Positions 1 through 13,300 of a stretch of 64,000 bases of DNA are shown in pieces. The DNA comes from Acanthosoma haemorrhoidale (lineage: Eukaryota; Arthropoda; Insecta; Hemiptera; Acanthosomatidae): assembly GCA_930367205.1 (NCBI GenBank), contig OV884012.1, forward strand, positions 35,126,796-35,190,795, given 5' to 3'. Under the pieces are notes generated by a model. That model saw only the letters and a program-made list of their open reading frames with translations, ran no database searches and was not told the DNA's origin. How positions within the stretch are numbered: the first letter of the stretch is position 1; each line of letters begins with the position of its first letter. A program made the position numbers and the translations under genes.

Positions 1-1250
1 TTGACTCTGATAAATTCCTTCTAGTCTGATTCTCAAAAGGCATTCAAAATGTATGTCTGAAGTTTTTGGGTAGGTCACTAGATGGGTAGGAGGGGTCTCT
101 ATGACCTACTTAAACCTGATGGATAGAATAAAGAGATGAACATTGGTCTATGTCCTTGCTGTGATGGACAGCAGTTTTCTAGTCATATCGAATGTGTGCC
201 CTGATGGTGCACTTTGATCAGGAGAAAAGGTAGATGCTGAGGTAGAGGCAGTTTGTATGACCTCGAATTCACTCATGGAAATCCTTGGGTAGCTTTTTTT
301 AATGTTATCATGTCAGTCAGGACTTGGTCACGGTGTAATGTCAGTCAGTACAGCCATCGCCACAACAAAATTCATGATAAGTGTTAGTAGTCAATAACTG
401 TATTCGTTTATCTTAGTGCACTGCTTCATAAACTGTTATATCTTCCTATATAACTTTTGTAGATTTTTTATCTGGTCTATTGTTTGTTAATAATCTCAGA
501 AGTTATTTCTCATTACATGATTTTTGAGCCAGTGTGCTAAGATCAATTATTATTAAATTTTTACAGAAAGCACTCGATTGAGTCTCCCAGCTTAATGTTG
601 TGGAATTTTTTACTTGAAATTAATTTTTATCTTGCTTTCATATTTTATCTAGAGCATAATTAATCATTTAATGTTATAGTAATGTTGTTGTTTTTTACCG
701 TTGTGGCACTAAAACCCCCCCCTCTCCATGCAGTATTAAATTTGTTGTAATTATCTCTTGATCTTTATGGTATGTAATTATATCTTGATGGTCTTTAAGG
801 TACAAATAAATGTTTTTAGATTCAAATAATTGTTAAATTATTATTAAATTAATGCCTTGGCTACATGATATTAGAATAATGTCAGTCTTCTATTGCTCAT
901 AAAAAATTTATGTGTGGACCGACTTATGAACTCAGTTGTGAGATGAAATGGAATAGTAAATATAGTCTAAAGATGATTCTATTTGTTTATCAAAAGTGCT
1001 TGTTGTGTACCAAAAACCTTTTATTTTATTGAAGTTAAATTTGAATTTCAAGTAGCAATGTAATTAGTTTATATTGGTTGGTTTCTGACTTCGGCTACGT
1101 GTCCCTGCATAAAACTTAGCTATAGATTCTATCTAGAGGCAAATAATTTGTTGTAAATAAATAATGTATCTTGTTACATAATAGCATCTAAAGCATTTAA
1201 TAATACTATACTTTATTAATTGGTAAATTAAATTGTTTTTTATTTTTTAG
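1..1250. other. Intron or upstream sequence of SAFB, no gene seen
   Basis: AT-rich with no convincing exon and no mobile-element coding remnant. It ends in a pyrimidine-rich acceptor at 1249-1250, so it is most simply the tail of a SAFB intron. Confidence 0.6.
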
Positions 1251-1338
1251 GCATTGGTTGATGAGGGTCATGATCCTGACACCTATGTTTTCCAAGTAGA
1301 AAAAGGTCCCTCAACTCCAATGAAACAGAACTCCAAAA
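1251..1338 (+). CDS. SAFB: SAFB exon: end of the SAP region (first exon in window)
   Basis: Follows the acceptor TATTTTTTAG and ends at the donor GTAAGT. It encodes [20 protein letters not shown] and a short Lys/Ser stretch. The [10 protein letters not shown] motif resembles the EEGGNPDE-type sequence after the SAP helix in SAFB proteins. It enters in phase 0 and leaves in phase 1, so at least one more coding exon lies left of the window. Confidence 0.85.
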
Positions 1339-4300
1339 GTAAGTTCTTTTTGATTTTTCTGACCACCTTTCACCTGCTAACACTTAAGCTTGCATAAGTT
1401 TCTTGGTATTTACTTACTAGCAGCACTGCAACCTCAAATGAGTTATAGTCTGTTTAGTATCTAAATAACAATTATTTATAAATGTTAAGCTAGATATCTG
1501 AATCTCTAAAGTCAAATGGATTATCAGGGGGAAAAATGTCTATAGATGAAGATGCTTTGTAAAAATTAGTACTTACAACAAGTATTTCCTTATTCTGACT
1601 GGACCTATTATTTGCATGTTTGGATTATATCTAATGTCATTTCTATATTGATTCTTTCAGAAAAAGACCACGAAGAAGGACAAGAGAATGATAGTGAAGA
1701 AAAACCTAGTGAAAAGGAAGTTGCTTCTGCTGGAAAAGATGTACAATCTAAAGAGGTCAAAGAGGCTCAGGACAAGAAGGATGCTGAAAAAGAAGCTGTT
1801 TCAGAAGAAGTAAAAACAACAACAGATTCTGAAAAGAATCTTGATAAGAAAGAAGAAAAAGAAGAGGTAAGGCTACCTCCTCATTTATGTTGGCTAAGTA
1901 CAGTAGACTTATAACCTGACAGCTATGGGATCAGGCACTTGTCGGATTATTGAGGGGTATACAAAAATATACACTCAATAAAAGCAGACAAAAATACAAA
2001 GTATTTACACATATTACCAAGGAAATAGGAGGTACGAGGATACATAATGTATAAGGGCTGGCCCTCACTTCAAATATGTTTGACTATACACAAACTGCAC
2101 TAAATCGTCATTCACACATCTCTTTTCAATCAATTCTAATTAACTGACAACTAACCACTTCTCCTTTGAAGCATCTCTAAACAACTTAAATCCCATCTTT
2201 TATCTGAGTTGTTCCAATTACTGACTAACTACCCAGATGTTAAATTCACTTGTTTCAAATTAAACATTTTATATACTTAACTAATTCTTATCTCAAAGTA
2301 CTCCTTAAAAATAACATTACAATATACATACAACCTATTAGGTGTATATACCGCTCCGCTGACATTTCTGTGAGTTGCTGACCTTCCTTGCAAATTTTGT
2401 TGATGAAACAGCAATTCTTTCGTCTCTTACCGATCCATTAACTCGTCCCCATCCAGCCACCTTCAAAATCACCTCACAGAAGTAGAGAACTGGCGTAATC
2501 AATGGTGCATCAAAGTCAAAGAAAGTAAAATAATACTTGAATTTATGAGGTCGGCGTAATAAAAGGGGAAAAAAAAAAATATATATATACTCACGTATGT
2601 ATAACATAATTCGAAACTGGCTGATGCCGGCCCACTCGAATTTTCCGTCAAGCTGAAACACGCGTATTATTAATTTATTTTAAAATAGCACTATTAATTA
2701 ATAATGAATAGGTTGTTAATCTTAAAAGTCAGCTTAATATCTTTCTGGTAATGTTACGATGAGTCCAGAAGATTAAACTGATTTTTGGGAAATGACGGAG
2801 TGCTAGGGGCTTGCTCCACCTCTATCACGGGTTGACCAGTACCTCCGGAAACGGCCCATATTACAGTCTTTTGTTTCGTTTATTGAGTGATTTTATTTAT
2901 ATGGGCCGTTCCCGGAGGTACTGCAATACCTTCCCCGTGTGGGCGAAAGCCCAGGAAGGGGTTTAAAAAAAAAAAAAAAGTACTGCAATACCTGGTCAAC
3001 CCGCGCGACAGAGGTGGAGCAAGCCCCTAGCACTCCGTCATTTTCCAAAAATCAGTTTGATCTTCTGGACCCCTGATGGGATTCGTACCAGAGATTAAGC
3101 TGATAAGAACAGATACTACACTTTCAATTTCAGGTGCCTCAAAATAAATAAGATTAGTTTTTGGGTAAAAATATCATTATGTTGGAGTAGTTAAAAAAAT
3201 AATAATTTGATTTCTCTTGATCAAAAAAAAGGATATGTTAATGTTAGATTAAAAAAAAAAAAATTATTTTTTCACCATAGTTTTAACATGCCAACAATAG
3301 TGAGTTTGTGATAATGTTTCAAACCAGTTGTAATAAGTTTCTATATTAATATTCTAGTTTTTTTGATTTTTTTTAAAGTTAATATTTAGGGACCAAAGAT
3401 GGGCTAAAAAAAGTAGTATTTTTTATTTTAAAACAAAACGTATTTTTGTTGGTAATTACAAAGGTATCCTTTTTTTTTTTTTAAGTAGGTTTTATTGCAT
3501 TTAAATTTGGTCAGGGCAGGATACAAAAACAATCATCCTACATTTATTTATGTATTTTGAAGTACTATTTGTTTACTACATTAAAAAAAACTTAATTATT
3601 TAACTAGCAAGAGTCAAAATCTCATGCCCTAGGTGGTAGGGATCGTGAGTTGCTTAAAGAAGAATACGCTTTGCAATTACTAAAACACAAAACGCATTTT
3701 AGTAGGCCCAGGTTTAATTATATTTAAATCTGGTCTGGACATAAATGCAATATAAAAATAAGATACAAATAACAGTCATCCTACATTTATTATGTATTTT
3801 GAAGTACTATTTGTTTACTACATTAAAAAAAACTTAATTATTTAACTAGCAAGAGTCAAAATCTCATGCCCTAGGTGGTAGGGATCGTGAGTTGCTTAAA
3901 GAAGAATACGCTTTGCAATTACTAAAACACAAAACGCATTTTAGTAGGCCCAGGTTTAATTATATTTAAATCTGGTCTGGACATAAATGCAATATAAAAA
4001 TAAGATACAAATAACAGTCATCCTACATTTATTATGTATTTTGAAGTACTATTTGTTTACTACATTAAAAAAAACTTAATTATTTAAGTAGCAAGAGTCA
4101 AAATCTCATGCCCTAGGTGGTAGGGATCGTGAGTTGCTTAAAGAAGAATACGCTTTGCAATTACTAAAACACAAAACGCATTTTAGTAGGCCCAGGTTTA
4201 ATTATATTTAAATCTGGTCTGGACATAAATGCAATATAAAAATAAGATACAAATAACAATCATCGTACATTTATTTATGTATTTTGAAGTACTATTTGTT

Positions 4301-7300
4301 TACTACATTAAAAAAAACTTAATTATTTAAGTAGCAAGAGTCAAAATCTCATGCCCTAGGTGGTAGGATCGTGAGTTGCTTAAAGAAGAATACGCTTTGC
4401 AATTACTAAAACACAAAACGCATTTTAGTAGGCCCAGGTTTAATTATATTTAAATCTGGTTTGGACATAAATGCAATATAAAAATAAGATACAAATAACA
4501 ATCATCGTACATTTATTTATGTATTTTGAAGTACTATTTGTTTACTACATTAAAAAAAACTTAATTATTTGAGTAGCAAGAGTCAAAATCTCATGCCCTA
4601 GGTGTTAGGGATCGTGAGTTGCTTAAAGAAGAATACGCTTTGCAATTACTAAAACACAAAACGCATTTTAGTGTAGGCCCAGGTTTAATTGTATTTAAAT
4701 CTGGTCTGGACATAAATGCAATATAAAAATAAGATACAAATAACAGTCATCCTACATTTATTTATGTATTTTGAAGTACTATTTGGCTGCTAAAGTTTTT
4801 TTTTTTTTGTTTTTTTTTCTCCCTTTCATATCCCCTTTAAATTTACAGATAATTATATATAATTAACATTTTCTTTAGACGTTACCAGAAACAAAAGGTT
4901 GACAATACATGTTTATATATTGAGAATGTGATCCTGTTTTTTAATTACAATTTTACATTATAAATATTTATAAATACTTAACTATTAACCATTACTAAAT
5001 ATGTATACATCTTGATAACATTTGGCTTAAAAATCCTTCTTAAGCGCTAATACATAAAGCTAACTGCTTAGTGAAAAGTATATTTTAATTTTTCTCTATA
5101 CAATAAAATTGTATAATTATAATTATTTTTCTAGGTTACTAACAAAGAAGATATGACAGAACAGGATAATGCAATCAATACAGAAGATGAAGTAAAAAAA
5201 GAAAGTATAGATGTCAAGGAAGAAAAAGTCGAAAAGGAAATTCTAGTTGAAAAAGCAGAGAAAGTAGTTAAAGAATCTGGCGAAGAGGCAGAAGCTACAG
5301 AGAAATCAGATAAAAATGAAGTTGAAACCATGGAAACAGAAACAAATGACAAATCAGAAGATAGTGAAGAAAAAACAAAGCAAACTGATAAAGAAGCAGA
5401 CAATGACACTGAAAAAGTTACGATTAAAGATGAAGATATTTATAAAGAGGAAGAAGAGGAGGAACCTAAAGACTATGAGGAAGGTGAAGATGTTGATGAG
5501 GGTGAAGAAGTAGAACACCATGATGAAGATTCTAAAGCTGCTTATGTAAGTTTCATTTTTTTTATTAATTGTTGCTGGAGAATTATTTTCAATTTTTATT
5601 AGGGTTGAATCTGACCACTAAGAAACATGCAGTCTTATTTAAAAAAGTTTGTGATTTAGGTTATGATGCTCTTTTTCAACTTTTTTATCTTATAGGTATA
5701 TTGAACATGCCCCTTTTACATTTGGATACTGTGAATTTATTAATTCAACAGATTCCAAGAAATATTTTACCATTCATATTAATCTTCCATCTTATGCTTG
5801 TAGGAAGATGCAGGTTACTAATTCATCTTGTAACATTACATACATAGAACTAAGATCTATCAATTGTCTGTGTTTACCACCATATAATTAACACATCATT
5901 TGGCACTACTCTAAAAAAAACTTCTGGCAAATATCTCACTCCCCCCCCCATTATCTGTTCTATCCCTATTGCTACTATACTTGCCTGTCTGGTTTTCATC
6001 TCACAGCACCCTTTTAAAAAAATTAAACTCAAATATTTTCCTCACTCTAATCGACGTCTTTCAATTTTATTCAAACTGCTCCCCAATATATTCTTTGTTT
6101 TTAAAGAATTGTTTTGAGAAGATGTCTTAGATAAATTGTAGAGTCCTACACTATGATTCTGGATGTTTTGTTGACCCAAAGCAAAGAGGAAGAACATAAT
6201 AATGACAACGCTATATTATGTTCTTTAGTTATTGATTGGCTGTGGCTTGTGTTGAGCCCGAAAACACTCCACAAAGCATAGGGACTGTCTTTTTAAGTTT
6301 TTATTGATGACAGCTCGAGCCTAGTGTTACTGATTAGTGAAGCTTTGTGTGCTTGATGGTGCCGATTTCACACTAGATTGTGCCCCAATACAAAACTATT
6401 TAGTAATGCTCAATAAAACTTAAATCAGCTGATTTTGATTTAAGTACCCCCTCTGTTATAATAGCATCTATTGGGTTTTGAGAGGGAAAATTAGATGCTA
6501 CTTGACAAAGAATAGTGACTCTGATTTATAAAATAAAATAAAATGTGTAATAATAGCCTAGCATTTACTACTCCTCAGTGCCACCGAGGATCAACTGCTT
6601 AACACCACAGTAACTGTGGTGATATAGGTGAAGTGCTTCTCAAGAGTACTCCAGGAAGTATCCGACACTTGTTTGCATTGGTAGTTGGTTCTCTACTGTA
6701 GGATCTAATCTATTGAATGGGATAATTTTGAGTTACATTGTTTTTTATTGAATAGTACCAACTCTTATTTTAAAATTTGGTCAGTTTTGAAATTGCTACC
6801 ATCTGCATCGTTAGTCAACTGGAATTCTGTTTTGGGTTGCTGGCTTTAAAATTTTAGCCTAGTTTCAATCATAAGTCTTTTCATTAAATGCACCACAAAA
6901 ATTTAGGGCTTTAATTTAAGGTCGTCTGTTCTCGAAAAACAATTATTTTTGGTGGTCAATTTGTGGGGCTTTAATCTACAACTGTCACATCTATAGAACC
7001 CGACCACTTCCAGCCATAAGTTTTTTGTTAAATAGTTTCTACCCAAAGTTTAATTTAGGTCAGTTTTCAAATGGCAACCACCTACAGCGTCATTAAAGGT
7101 CAATTCTGTTTTACGGTGGGTGCTTGCTACAAATTTTGAGTCTAGTTTAGTAAGTGTTTTTGTTAAATGTACCACACAAATTGGGTAACTTTGACACCAT
7201 CAGTTTTTAAAACGCCACCAAGTACTACATGGTCAGTTAATGTGATTCCTTTTTTATTATTTAAAATAGTTTTCAGCTGTAGTTTGTTCTGTTGAATGTA

Positions 7301-10300
7301 TTTCTTCGGCAGCTTCTAGTCTAGTAGTTTGATAGATTGATCATTTTTCTCTCTTTCAGTTCCAAATTTTATTTATTAATTATTGTCACGTCATCCTCTG
7401 AAACCAAGCCATTAAACTTGCTTAGTTTATTTTTAATTTTAATTTTGCAGGAAAAAAATGATAACGATTTGAATGGACTTGACAATGAGGATTCTATTAA
7501 TTTGACTCTAGGAGAGGAAGATGAGAAATTGATGGCTGGTGAAGTAAGTTAAGATTTATTTATTTCCTTTGATAACATTAGTTGATTGGTTTTTAATTAA
7601 TTAATCACTATATTGTTTCTAGGTTGATCTACTGACAAAAGATGGAAAAGGTATGATTTTAAACTATGCATGTTTTTTAATTTTTTATTATATGGTAATG
7701 GTTCCTACAAATGGCAATACCACTGACTATCATTGGGCATTCTCTTTTCTATATCAGTCACATTGAAGTGCATTCCTAAATGGGTTTATGTTCAAATTTT
7801 GGCTAAAAGGTTGGCAAGGTTTTGTCAAATGATGAAAGACATTAACAGAAATAGTGGTTTTGTAATGAGCAGAAATCCATTCAAATCTTATTAGTTGTGA
7901 AATACTTATCTCTTGTTTAGATTTTATAGAATCCAGTGCTGTTGTTTTGTTTTTTTTTCAAATTGTCACCGATTAGTTGTATCACTTCTATTAAAACATC
8001 TATGACCAGCCAACATTTTAGATATGCAGCGACTCAGTTTTAAGGATTATATTTTATTGTCAACTTTGTGACATATAATTATTTTTCTTCAAAAATATAA
8101 TGTATGTTTTATCAGTTCCGCAGTATGTTCTAAACAGTCAACATCCCCCTACCTCGTTCATTTCACTCAAGCACCTGATATGTCCATGTCTAGTATGTTT
8201 AAACGTCCATTAATAAATATGAAAACCTGATAACATTCTTTCATCAAACTAAGCCGAACACCCCAACACACTCTTCCGCTCGCTTACAATTATATTTGTT
8301 GGCCAAGGTTAAAAAAATGTTATAAATGATTGAAATTCCTATTTAAGACTATTAAGAAATAGTCTGTGAAAGCATATTAAATCTAAATCCATAACTTATC
8401 TGTATCCAAGAAATCCTAGAGAAATAGAAAGAGAAACCATTTACCATCTCCAGAACTTTTATCCCCCCCCCCCCCTTCCTGGGATTGGTATCCTGCAGAA
8501 ATATTCAGATGTAAGCACTTAGACTGTATCTTTCCAATAATAGCCATTGCATCATCTATTCTCTTAGCATATCCAATTAAATTGCAAATTGCGTGTTATT
8601 TCTTCGGAGCACAATGTCATGTCGTTTCCTGTTAATGTATATTTGCAATATGTTATTAACTTTTAGTTGTGTTATGTAACTAAATAAATTATATAATAGT
8701 TACCTCTGAAAAAAAATCACAGTTTGCACAGTTTTTGGAAAATTATCAACACCTGTTGTTAAGAATAGAGTGTACTGACTAATCTTAAGCAGTTGATAAT
8801 AAGAAGGTATAAATTCTGTCAATTACTATTATTTCCCTTTTAACAATCGTTATTAAAACACACACTAGTAGGATTACATAGCTCTCATTAACAGTTATTG
8901 ACATATTTAAGGCAGCTTGAGACAAAATTTATGCTGTGTTCTTGACAACAGAATAGATTTTTTTTTGTCTAATAACCAGTGGCTTTCTTAATGTGACCAT
9001 TTATTCCAGTTAGTGGAATTTTGTACCATTCTGAAACCAATGGTCAAACCAGATAATAAGTCTGTTGTTAGGCCGGTTAGGGAGTCTATTATAATTTAAT
9101 CCTTAAGCTGATTTCCAAAAAGTGTCATGCTGTGATGAACCATCCTTTTGTTGGCTCCCTAGCTATACCATTTGATTGTTTTTTTTAAGCTTTTAGTTTA
9201 TTCAGCCCCTATTAAAACTTTTATAATTTTTATTTTTTTATTAATTCATCAGAGGCAAGAGTTTCGGGTTTTAGAGCTTATTCACATATCTACTTCTGCC
9301 TTCCTACAAAAGTAGATATTTACTTCTCTTAACCAGCACTTTTGCAGTACACACTGCAGCTCAAGCACCTAATTATAGAAATCCATACTTGAAGTGAGAA
9401 GGCGAAGCAGTTTCATTTCTTCAATTTAAACCTGCAGCCATCCTAGACACCTATAATTGTATCTTTAATGTCCATGGATTTAAATATTCACTTACTGCAA
9501 ATTAAATTTAAATCTTTATTGATAAGCTCCATTAAACATTTTTTGTGATGATGTGTGTGTACTGTTGTATTATCCATTAGCCACTACTTAATAATTACCT
9601 TTTCACAGTCACTATTAACACGAGTAGTGATTGTGTTGTTGTTAAATGCGTATTTAAGGCGGTTGATAATAAGTTAGCCATACTTTATGAATAATACCTG
9701 TTCATATGTAAAAAGAATGAAGCTGGCAGGGTCCCCCACACGACAATGTATCTTTGATAGTTAAAAGTTCTGTAAACAACTGAATCGGATATTTATTGCC
9801 CTGTTGATCGCTTGACGCATAATTGTTACAAATAATTACATAAATTTTTGTATATCACAGAATGATGGCATGGGAACAACTCAGTTAAACTTAAATTTGA
9901 GGTGGTTTACACTCATCTTTAAGTAAACTATAAATACAAATTTTTTAAATGCTTTTAAAGTACTGTTTAGTAGCACGTGGTTATCTAAATAGAGGGGGGA
10001 AACAAAACAGAGCAATGTCTTGTCATTAACTAGAATTTTCTACCTCTAGCAGAATTATCAAAGAATGATCTTTCTGAGAAAATTGTAATACAAATACATA
10101 TTATTATTAGTTTTTCTGTTCTAAAATTAAGCCATAATTGGTATAGTACTTAAATTTTTTGTTAGTTAAATTGTTGATGGAAAAATTTGTGGAAACTGGA
10201 TAGTACCCAAGTACCAAAAAATAACCAATTATTATTAGTCTTTTTGACACTTAATTTGAAATAGTTAACTGTTATTCTATTCTATTGTGAGAGTGATTCA

Positions 10301-13300
10301 TCCAGACAGGGAAATCATTAAGTCCAGTAGAGTTGCTTAACTGATAGCAGTTGATTGCCATTAACTTATTTTGGAAGGGGTTTGCTTTTATATTTTTTTC
10401 CTATTAAATAGTCAAATTAGTCATTCTCTTATCTCATTTTTCATATTTTCTAAATTAATATCTGATAATTTCTAGAAAGTACTTGCTACCAATACTCTAG
10501 TTATATTTTACTTAAGAGATTAGATGACATTATACAAATTGCTTATAATCAATCCTGTGTTAATTTTAAACTAATGTCAACCGTTTCAAGTTCATTTTTC
10601 CAGTATTGATTTTTTGACTTCTGAAAGCATGTTTGAAGAAGATTACAGATTACCAAGGATGGTTGGCTTGACAGTGGATGTAGCTTTCTTCCACTGCTTC
10701 TTTTTTGTAATTATGATATATAAGAGCAGATAACATATCTGCTCTATAAGAAGTAGTGGAAGGCTGCAAGAGCTCTCCTGACATCATCATGAAACCTCCA
10801 TCCTTCGGGAGTGGAAAAAAAAAATATAACTGAAGAGTATAGTTACTGATTGATTGGTGTCTGCCTCAGATTTGAAGGAGCGCGGTGTCAGCAGACTCAC
10901 ATCATCAAAGAAAGGAGGATCAGGACAGGACCAGCAGAGGAAGTCTGACGTTCGAATTACCAGGTGATTACAGTACCACTACAAAAAAAAAAATGCATCT
11001 AGTTTACTTGTCTGCCCCAAACCACTTTTTCCTGAGTGGTGAATCCCTAGGTATGCTATCTTCTCCCTACAGTGAATATCGACAAGATCTCTCCACCGAG
11101 ATGCGTTTTATAAAGAACTGCATTTAATGAAGAGGATATTGTCCAAAGTACTTGTCATCAAGAGGTGCACTCCTTCAGGTTTGTTTTCTGATGCTCCCAG
11201 GTATACAGTCCTCCAGGTTTGTTTTTGAAGTGAAGATGCATAGTACTCGAAAAATATTTTGATGATTGTATTTTTGAAGATGATTATAACAATTATTTAA
11301 TTGAAAGGAAATATGATTAACTAATTAATTAATGGGTGCTGTCTGTTTGTCGTTGTCCCAAACCATTTCATTTATAGTTCGTTAATTTCTCTTGAAAATC
11401 ATAAATTATTTTTCAAATCAAGTTAATAATAAAAATTATTGTTAAAGCAAGATCCCTAGAGAAGATGTTTTAACTATAATGTTTTTATAATAAAAACAAT
11501 CAATGTGCCTGTTGGTATCCATTTCACTATATGTATAAGTTAACAGTAGATAGTAGTTGCCTGTGGATAAGTGAGATTCTAGGTAAATATTTCAAATTAT
11601 AATTGATTATTTTTTTGCCATTGCTGTGCGAATTAAAAATTTATCAGGTGTGACCTTCCACCCCAATGATAAATAAAATTCTAATCCCCCCTCTGTCCAA
11701 CCCAAGAAATGTATAAAAGAACTGAGCCATCAAATCGTGCAGAGAGAAAGAATTTTTATTAGTTGAATGATTTTAAGATACACACATTTAATAATGGGCT
11801 TGTACAATGAACAATCGCTGTTAACATCTCTACCTGACTGGATGCTCCTGAGCCATATCTACAGAACGCTAGATGAATTATTAACACACATGGAAGAAAT
11901 TAGTCTAGCTTCTTCAATGTTGCAGATTATTCTTATTGGCGTGTATGAATTAGAAACTCATTATTTACCGCAAACTTGACTATGAATAGAAATAAATAAA
12001 GCAATGTGCGGAAAAATTAATTTGCTGTATTATTTGTCATTTATATAACCATAATTACGTTATCATTCTTATCATGTTATATTGTCTGTTTTCAGCCTTA
12101 TATATTATTTAGGTAATACAAAAAATTAATTGTAAATATATACTGGGGTTACCATATATGCTACGTCGTAGTTATAAATAAAAAAAAACACTAATGATTC
12201 ATGATTTAAAATCTCACGAATGCACATGATACATATTGAAAAATTAAAATTTATTTGAGTAAACATTGCTTTAATAAACTGTAAAATATACTGTCGCAGT
12301 TTATCCCTTTCTCTATTTTACAATAGATTAAACACCTATACAAGTATAAGCTGAAATAGTTCATCTAGGTGTTTACTTATCTTCCCCTCTAAACTTACAA
12401 TTTAATTTTTCTGGTTTCTCTGCCCTATTCTATTTAACTCAATGACATTTTTTTCCCCGCTGAAAAATGTTTGATTATATTTTTAATAATATGTGTTTTG
12501 TTTGGATTTCTTAATCGCAAAATTCTATGAGGCACTTGACCTATCTTTTTATAATTAATAAATCTTCAGTTAAGCTTACGTATCGTAGGGACATGAATTA
12601 ATTGTACTGATTGGAAATCTCGCAATAGTTTTACATTAATTGACTTTACAATAAGCCATTGATTCATTTAATGTATACTCTTATTTAACATTGTATTAAC
12701 AATAAAATTAATGATACAACTTCATTTTTGTCATATAATAGTCTTGATATCAATTAAATTAGCTTTTGAGCTACCCAGATAAATTTTCAAGCTTTTTAAT
12801 CTAACTAAATTATTTAAAGAATAAAATTTTCATTTTATGAAATTATTTTTTACACTTAAAAATATTTATAAGTTTGATGATGATTTCGACTATCAAATAT
12901 ACTTTCCCTTGAATTGTTTAAAGTAATTTTCCTATTTCTTTAAGTGCTTATTATTCATGTTAGGGGTCCGATTATTATTATTATTGTACTAATTTTTTTA
13001 AAAAAGTATTTGAGTGTGAGAAATTTAAAGGACATCATTATCTGAAATAATTAGGAGTGCATGGATTGCTTAATTGCAGTTTTTTTTTTTAAAGAAAGGT
13101 AATTAATGCTTACATTCCGGTTGATCCTTGATGCTCATAATTTTGGGGCTAACTTCTAAAGCTAATTTATACTATTATTATGCGTGCTATTAGGATTTTA
13201 TCTTGTAGGTTAGTTGAACTTGCCAGTTGCTTCAACACAATAAATTCCTGTAATAACATCTTTACAAAGTTCCTTGTACATAACAATATAAAGTGCTCCA

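Noticed and set aside
3484..4785. CRISPR-like array
   Set aside because: The repeat unit is the whole 242 bp with no unique spacers, in a eukaryotic intron. It is a satellite.
5131..5409. Ser-rich minus-strand frame opposite a SAFB exon
   Set aside because: Shadow of the Glu/Lys-rich codons of the real exon.
11767..11979. 70-codon frame in a SAFB intron as an alternative exon
   Set aside because: No good splice sites in matching phase and no resemblance to SAFB sequence.
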